42,196 nt of DNA from JACJXF01 sp964349045 (lineage in GTDB: Bacteria > Bacteroidota > Bacteroidia > Bacteroidales > GCA-2748055). Of this stretch, positions 37,349 to 42,196 are shown piece after piece (within the stretch, counting starts at the first letter, position 1; each line of letters starts with the position of its first letter). Under the pieces are notes generated by a model, which saw only the letters and a list, made by a program, of their open reading frames with translations, searched no databases and had not been told where the DNA came from. Location: contig CAYGFI010000022.1 in NCBI GenBank assembly GCA_964349045.1, positions 1-42,196 of the forward strand, written 5' to 3'. The translations under genes were made by a program, and so were the position numbers.

Positions 37349-37442
37349 CTATTAAAGATGTTAATTTGACCAAGTATATAGTAGTAATTTGAAACCTTTC
37401 GTATAAAGTTCTAATAATTGTGAAATACTTAATTCCAAGAGT

Positions 37443-39614
37443 ATGCCAAAAAAGAAAACCATATTACCAAATTCTAAAATTATAAAAGATAATTTTACCT
37501 CTGAACCGGAATCGAAATTGTCCCGCAGGGATATCATAAAACTGATGGTGGCTGGTTCTGCTTCCTTTGTTGTTCCGCAATGGATCAGAGCATCATTTGG
37601 AACCTTAGTCCAGGAACCTGGTATTACACCCCTGTGGTATCTGCAATCTTTAATTCACTCGCATCATTCAACCGGCCTGCCAGCACCGGAATGGAATGTA
37701 CAATTCGAAAAAGTTCGACCCGATGCAGTTCAATTTCATGTCAACGCGTATTCTCAAGGCAAGGAGTTATCAAAAAAGTATAATTTCTCTATGGTTGCTA
37801 CCCTGAACCGTTCCGGTGGCTGGGGAGATATCCGTGGTATGGTGGAAGCACTTCCCGAAGATCAACAAAAACTGATTTACCGGCGCGTCAATCCCGATGG
37901 CTCACCAGCCGGACGAATGCGCGATGGCACAATCTGGGAACATGTATGTTATCATTCACCCGGAATATATGATACCATCATTCCGGAATATAAAAGGGTG
38001 ACCGAGCAATACCATCCGGACCAGTTTTGGATTGATCACACCATTGTTACTGTAAACTTATGCTATTGCGAAAATTGCAGGAAGAATTTTCGGGAACAAT
38101 ATAGTGTTGAACCTCCTGTTCTCATTGCTGATCTTTACTGGGATGAATGGGTAAAATACCACCGTGATGGCTTCGAAAAATGGATGAAAGCGGTATACGA
38201 CCTCGTCCGGTCGGTGGATGAAAAAACACTTGTTACATACAATGGAGCCTACTTTATCGCACAGCCGGAGCCACCTCCTCCATTTATTAAAAATCTTTCA
38301 ATGGATGTTCACAGTCAGCTCATGCATCTCTGTTTATATGCACGCTATGCGTCTACCGTTGGAGTTCCATTTGACCTTATGTCAGGACTTACAGATCGCT
38401 GGGCAGGTAAAATACCTAAATCAATACAGGAAGTGGAACAGACCGCAGCAGTGATAACCGCCAACGGCGGGCGTTGGAACATCGGTGAATTTCCCATGTC
38501 TCAAATTCAACAACCTGCTGATAAGATGCTGGAACTGGCATTGGCGGGCGCCAACCAGGTTAGAGAAAGGCAGAAATGGATCCATCTCACTGAACCTGTT
38601 CCTCTGGTGGCTGTACTGCAATCAGCCTCAACCCAATACTCCCGTGTGCTTCCACGGCCTCAATATGAAATTGGTGAAGGGGGAGAGTTCGTCGTTTCAG
38701 ACAATGGCATGACTGTTTTTATGGGTAAAGATAATCCGGGGAAAACGAGGATATACTGGTATAATAATCTGTGCGCCCCGCATGAAATTTATGGTGCGGG
38801 AGCTGCTTTGCTCGAGAATAATATCCCTTTTGATATCATTAACGAATCTACTCTGAAAAAACGTCTCAAAGATTATAAATTACTCATCGTTGGTGATCAG
38901 TTCCGGCTCGATAAGGAGACTGTTGCAGCGATCCGGAGTTTCGTTGATAGAGGCGGCGGCCTTATGGCAACAGGTCGTACAATCGAAACGGATCTTGCGG
39001 GTCTTTTAGGGGTGCGTTTGGTATCCGTTGAGCCCTTAAAGAAAGGCTTGGTTACGTTAAAGGATTCCAGTATCACAATTGAGATGCCGCTACATATAGA
39101 AACTGATGGAGCAGAAGTGGTACGTACATTTACAGGTGGTTCCCAATCACCTGCTATTACCAGCAAGAAGTTTGGCAGGGGCCATATCATATATGTGGCT
39201 GGCGACTTTTTCAAAACATATATGGACGTTTCTCCCTATACTCCGTGGGCCCGTTCAAGAGACGGTAACAAGGCGATGCGTGAAACCGTGGAAGCATGGA
39301 TCGCCGAGATAGCCCCAAATCTTGGTTTTTCCTGTAAAGCGCCTCCCTGGATTGAAATTGCCCTACGCAATAAGGGTCGTAATCTGTATGTACAATTTGT
39401 TGAGCGCTCCTTCGAATGGAATAAGGATCTCTATCCAACTAATTCACCCATCGAACTGAAAATGGATATGAAAAAACGTCCCGTAAATGTCCTGCTGCAG
39501 CCCGGAGCCAGGAAGATTAAATGGATGTGGCAGGATGAAAATCTATTTGCAACTATTCCTTTAAACGAGGTGAAGACACACTCTATTCTGGAGATTGAAG
39601 AAGGATTGAAATGA
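37443..39614 (+). CDS. Tat-exported glycosidase-like barrel protein, paralogue of the 30005 catalytic half
   Basis: A 723-aa protein with a twin-arginine signal: LSRRDIIKL (Arg28, Arg29) then MVAGSASFVVPQW. It matches the first 670 or so residues of the 1542-aa protein throughout, at roughly two thirds identity in the barrel by eye: SLIHSHHSTGLPAPEWN, VNPDGSPAGR, FWIDHTIVTVNLCYCENC (CxCxxC at Cys207, Cys209, Cys212), NIPFDIINESTLKKRL, and the ending LNEVKTHSILEIEEG. It lacks the lamin-tail, repeat and T9SS sorting domains and has a short insertion near residue 420. It would therefore be folded in the cytoplasm, exported by Tat and retained in the periplasm or membrane, while its paralogue is secreted by T9SS. 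Folding before export may point to a bound metal at the Cys motif (inference). No GH family is assigned. Confidence 0.88.
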   Translation: MPKKKTILPNSKIIKDNFTSEPESKLSRRDIIKLMVAGSASFVVPQWIRASFGTLVQEPGITPLWYLQSLIHSHHSTGLPAPEWNVQFEKVRPDAVQFHVNAYSQGKELSKKYNFSMVATLNRSGGWGDIRGMVEALPEDQQKLIYRRVNPDGSPAGRMRDGTIWEHVCYHSPGIYDTIIPEYKRVTEQYHPDQFWIDHTIVTVNLCYCENCRKNFREQYSVEPPVLIADLYWDEWVKYHRDGFEKWMKAVYDLVRSVDEKTLVTYNGAYFIAQPEPPPPFIKNLSMDVHSQLMHLCLYARYASTVGVPFDLMSGLTDRWAGKIPKSIQEVEQTAAVITANGGRWNIGEFPMSQIQQPADKMLELALAGANQVRERQKWIHLTEPVPLVAVLQSASTQYSRVLPRPQYEIGEGGEFVVSDNGMTVFMGKDNPGKTRIYWYNNLCAPHEIYGAGAALLENNIPFDIINESTLKKRLKDYKLLIVGDQFRLDKETVAAIRSFVDRGGGLMATGRTIETDLAGLLGVRLVSVEPLKKGLVTLKDSSITIEMPLHIETDGAEVVRTFTGGSQSPAITSKKFGRGHIIYVAGDFFKTYMDVSPYTPWARSRDGNKAMRETVEAWIAEIAPNLGFSCKAPPWIEIALRNKGRNLYVQFVERSFEWNKDLYPTNSPIELKMDMKKRPVNVLLQPGARKIKWMWQDENLFATIPLNEVKTHSILEIEEGLK

Positions 39615-39696
39615 ATGTTATAAAATCAGAAAAATAGTTTTATGCATCTCGTCTGCTAAAGTTTGAATAAATTTAAAAGCTAAAATAAAGAAGGAA

Positions 39697-41598
39697 ATGA
39701 AAAAATTAACTATGTATTTTTCGATTTTTGGGATGTTAATTTCTTCCCTCGGCTATTCAAAGGAGTACCATGTTTCTGTTGAGGGAAATGATTCCAATAA
39801 TGGCTCATTTTTGAAACCTTTTAAATCAATTTCGGCAGCTGTAAATTTTGCCTTTCCCGGCGATACTATTACTGTCCACAAGGGGATTTATCGCGAATGG
39901 GTAAATCCGCTCAGGGGAGGAGAAAGCGACACAAACAGAATCTTATACAGAGCAGCTCCCGGGGAAAAGGTAGAAATTAAAGGATCGGAAATTATAACAG
40001 GCTGGAAAAAAGTTAAAGACGGGATTTGGAATGTAACTATTCCAAACTCATTCTTTGGTGATTATAATCCCTATAAGGACTCTATTGCTGGCGACTGGTT
40101 TAGAGATTTAGACCGAATTCATCATACGGGAGAAGTTTTTCTGAATGGTAAATCCTTGTATGAGAAAGAAAAAATAGAAAAGGTTTTTAATTCAGTGCCA
40201 AATATCGATTGTAATGATAAAGAAGGTTCCACCTATACATGGTATTGCGAAAGCGATGATAAAAACACAATTATCTGGGCGAATTTTCAAAAATTCAATC
40301 CTAATAAAGAGCTGATAGAAATAAGTACAAGAAGGACGTGTTTCTATCCCGATAACCCCGGATTAAATTATATTACTGTCAGCGGTTTTTATTTTAATCA
40401 GGCTGCAACGCAATGGGCTGCGCCAACTGCCGAACAGATTGGCATGATTTCAAGCCATTGGAACAAAGGCTGGATTATTGAAAACAATATAATAAGCGAT
40501 TCGAAATGTTCGGGAATTACTTTGGGGAAAGAACGGGGTACAGGTCATAATGTTTGGTCAGCAGATAAAAGTATTGATGGCGCCATTCACTATATTGAGG
40601 TTGTTTTCCGTACTTTAAGAAATGGTTGGAATAAGGAAAATATAGGTTCTCATATTGTCAGGAATAATACAATTTTCAACTGTGAGCAAACCGGTATTTG
40701 CGGAAGCATGGGAGCTGCTTTTAGTGTGATTTCCAACAACCACATATATAATATTCATCAAAAAAATCAATTTACCGGAGCAGAAATCGGAGGTATAAAA
40801 CTTCATGCCGCAATTGATACGAGGGTTGAAAAAAACCATATTCACGATGTCCTTGGTTTTGGTTGCTGGTTGGATTGGATGACCCAGGGTACAAGAATAT
40901 CAAAGAACTTATTTTATAATAACGGATGGACAGACCTATTTATAGAAGTAAGTCACGGACCTTACCTTGTTGATGACAATTTGATGTTGTCAACTCATAG
41001 TATCCGGACCATGTCAGAAGGAGGTGCATTTGTTCATAATCTGATTTCCGGTACGATAAACCTTTCGGCAGAGACTCGTTTTACTCCTTATCATTTACCA
41101 CACTCAACTGATGTTGCTGGTCTGGCTGCAATTTCCGCAGGAGATGACAGGTATTATAATAATATATTTATCGGATGTGGATCAGATCTCAATAATGAAG
41201 ACAGGGTTAAATATGGCTTATCAGGATATAATAATATTAATGGTTTACCTTGTTGGGTAGATAATAATATATATTACAATGGTGCACTTCCATATTACGA
41301 GGAGAATAATTATATTGAAATAAAAGATTTCAATCCGGAAATTAAAATAACTGAGGAAAATGGTCATATATATCTGCACATGGTATTAAATGATGCGTAT
41401 TTTAAGTTTAAAGCTAAACTTATCACCACCGGGATCCTGGGAATGGCAAAAATACCTCATGAAGGATACGAAAATCCGGATGGTACCCCGTTGAAAATTG
41501 ATACAGATTATTTTGGCAATAAACGTTCAGAAGAAAATATTTTAACGGGCCCTTTTTCAAATTTGAATACAGGAACCGTTAAATTAAAACTCTGGTAA
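39697..41598 (+). CDS. Right-handed parallel beta-helix glycan enzyme, GH141-like
   Basis: A 633-aa exported protein; the signal peptide ends near LGYSK. It opens with the DUF1565-type segment EYHVSVEGNDSNNGS, LKPFKSISAAVNFAFPGDTI and VHKGIYREWVNPLRGGES. A long beta-helix of short turns follows (IIENNIISDSKCSGITLG, IVRNNTIFNCEQTGICG, RVEKNHIHDVLGFGCWLDW). This combination resembles GH141, which includes the alpha-L-fucosidase BT1002 and a xylanase, but the same fold occurs in polysaccharide lyases and other glycosidases. In a cluster with three clear GH29 fucosidases a fucosidase role fits (inference). It lies 82 bases after the Tat-exported protein and is the last complete gene of the + strand run. 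The fold is strong; the family name is moderate. Confidence 0.8.
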   Translation: MKKLTMYFSIFGMLISSLGYSKEYHVSVEGNDSNNGSFLKPFKSISAAVNFAFPGDTITVHKGIYREWVNPLRGGESDTNRILYRAAPGEKVEIKGSEIITGWKKVKDGIWNVTIPNSFFGDYNPYKDSIAGDWFRDLDRIHHTGEVFLNGKSLYEKEKIEKVFNSVPNIDCNDKEGSTYTWYCESDDKNTIIWANFQKFNPNKELIEISTRRTCFYPDNPGLNYITVSGFYFNQAATQWAAPTAEQIGMISSHWNKGWIIENNIISDSKCSGITLGKERGTGHNVWSADKSIDGAIHYIEVVFRTLRNGWNKENIGSHIVRNNTIFNCEQTGICGSMGAAFSVISNNHIYNIHQKNQFTGAEIGGIKLHAAIDTRVEKNHIHDVLGFGCWLDWMTQGTRISKNLFYNNGWTDLFIEVSHGPYLVDDNLMLSTHSIRTMSEGGAFVHNLISGTINLSAETRFTPYHLPHSTDVAGLAAISAGDDRYYNNIFIGCGSDLNNEDRVKYGLSGYNNINGLPCWVDNNIYYNGALPYYEENNYIEIKDFNPEIKITEENGHIYLHMVLNDAYFKFKAKLITTGILGMAKIPHEGYENPDGTPLKIDTDYFGNKRSEENILTGPFSNLNTGTVKLKLW

Positions 41599-41661
41599 TA
41601 ATATGTTATTCAGTCTGCCCCCGGGTAACATTTAAGCTTACTCAATTTTGCATTTTACGAT

Positions 41662-41802
41662 TTAATTCACTTCCAGGTCTTTACATGAAGGTAATTCAGG
41701 AAATGCTTTTTGAGATTCGTTCTGGTACTTTAAGCAGACCGATGAAATGTCTCTTTGATGTTGCAGGTACCTTCCTCCATTTCCCCGGCACAGATTACAC
41801 AT
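41662..41802 (-). CDS. Possible small 46-aa ORF with CxxC motif
   Basis: On the - strand, ATG at 41800-41802 opens a 46-codon frame ending at TAA at 41662. It begins MCNLCRGNGGRYLQHQ, with a CxxC-x-GNG start like that of small zinc-finger-type proteins, and has a further Cys near residues 23 and 40. There is no clear ribosome binding site. It lies 58 bases downstream of the partial gene at the window edge, on the same strand. The + strand frame across the same DNA looks like its shadow. Weakly supported. Confidence 0.28.
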   Translation of the reverse strand: MCNLCRGNGGRYLQHQRDISSVCLKYQNESQKAFPELPSCKDLEVN

Positions 41803-41860
41803 AGAAATATTTATGCAAAATAGTCTCTCCGGTTGAGACGGATAAGAGGAGTATCAATAA

Positions 41861-42196
41861 TTATTGCACAACTTTTTTTAAAAAATCATCAAGTTCATCA
41901 ATGGTATATTTTTCAATATCTTTAGCAACTCTCTCCTGTGTCTCCGGGGTCAGATCCTTAAATATGAAATCTATTTGATCCGGATGATCTTTAATAAAAC
42001 TCAGTAGAAGTTGACTTTTAGCCTCCGAAATATTCGTTAAGATATATTCCAGGCATTCGTTTATTTTGTTTCTGATTACATAGACATCATTTTGATACCT
42101 GTGATAAATTAATGGATATGTTTCCTTAAAAGCATATATCGCAACTGTATCACTATCAACAGAACGGACAGTATATGTATAAGAGGTATTACTTTC
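41861..42196 (-). CDS. 3' end of an unrecognised gene (partial, cut by window edge)
   Basis: An open - strand frame of 111 codons runs from the window edge to a TAA at 41861. It lacks a start because the gene continues beyond the window. The C-terminal sequence includes YTYTVRSVDSDTVAIYAF, PLIYHRYQNDVYVIRNK, FIKDHPDQIDFIFKDL, TPETQERVAKDIEKY and ends DDFLKKVVQ. The composition is that of a soluble, acidic, helical protein end. No domain is recognised. It points away from the glycan island and marks its right boundary. Confidence 0.6.
   Translation of the reverse strand, partial: ESNTSYTYTVRSVDSDTVAIYAFKETYPLIYHRYQNDVYVIRNKINECLEYILTNISEAKSQLLLSFIKDHPDQIDFIFKDLTPETQERVAKDIEKYTIDELDDFLKKVVQ

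Noticed and set aside
41685..41804. 39-residue + strand frame at the right edge
   Set aside because: It overlaps the - strand CxxC frame and has the hydrophobic pattern of an antisense shadow.
1..42196. CRISPR arrays, tRNA/rRNA genes, insertion sequences, riboswitches
   Set aside because: No regularly spaced repeats, cloverleaf-type genes, transposase motifs or known riboswitch cores were seen on reading the sequence.

Overview
This window looks like a glycan-degradation island from a member of the Bacteroidota. The evidence is two very large exported proteins with C-terminal domains typical of type IX secretion (T9SS), many lipoprotein signal peptides, AT-rich gaps and weak Shine-Dalgarno signals. 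A marine or gut/sediment Bacteroidales/Marinilabiliales-type organism is plausible, but genus cannot be read from the sequence. All complete genes but one run on the + strand, mostly with short gaps.

Layout. 50-9378: a beta-propeller (sialidase-like) protein with a C-terminal LamG-like domain, two tandem paralogous S1 sulfatases, and a 1352-aa T9SS cargo protein with a glycosidase-like TIM barrel. 9413-18875: a beta-lactamase-fold serine hydrolase, a GC-rich alpha-toroid protein, an SGNH esterase, a PQQ dehydrogenase with an embedded cytochrome c domain, a sialate-O-acetylesterase-like enzyme and a GH29 alpha-L-fucosidase. 19024-20490: a sulfatase on the - strand, followed by a 479-base divergent gap. 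20970-27629: a GH29 fucosidase, a divergent minimal GH29-like protein, a GH127-like beta-L-arabinofuranosidase and a fourth sulfatase. 27768-29959: two tandem cytosolic uroporphyrinogen-decarboxylase-like proteins. 30005-41598: a 1542-aa T9SS cargo protein, another GH29 enzyme, a PfkB sugar kinase (2-keto-3-deoxygluconate kinase type), a Tat-exported paralogue of the 1542-aa protein's catalytic half, and a parallel beta-helix enzyme resembling GH141. 41662-42196: the right edge leaves the island, with a possible 46-aa ORF and the 3' end of an unrecognised - strand gene.

Working model (inference). Sulfatases, fucosidases, esterases and the GH141-like and GH127-like enzymes would strip sulfate, acyl groups and side-chain sugars from a sulfated, fucose-rich, decorated polysaccharide; fucoidan is the first guess, and a pectin-like or host-type glycan is the alternative. 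The PQQ dehydrogenase could oxidise a released sugar outside the cytoplasm, and the kinase could handle a 2-keto-3-deoxy acid inside. No SusC/SusD pair, transcription regulator, sulfatase-maturation enzyme or PQQ biosynthesis gene is visible, so the island depends on genes elsewhere. The least understood parts are the CxCxxC-bearing TIM-barrel family (three members, two export routes) and the uroporphyrinogen-decarboxylase-like pair, in which one copy has lost the Cys of its HxC motif.
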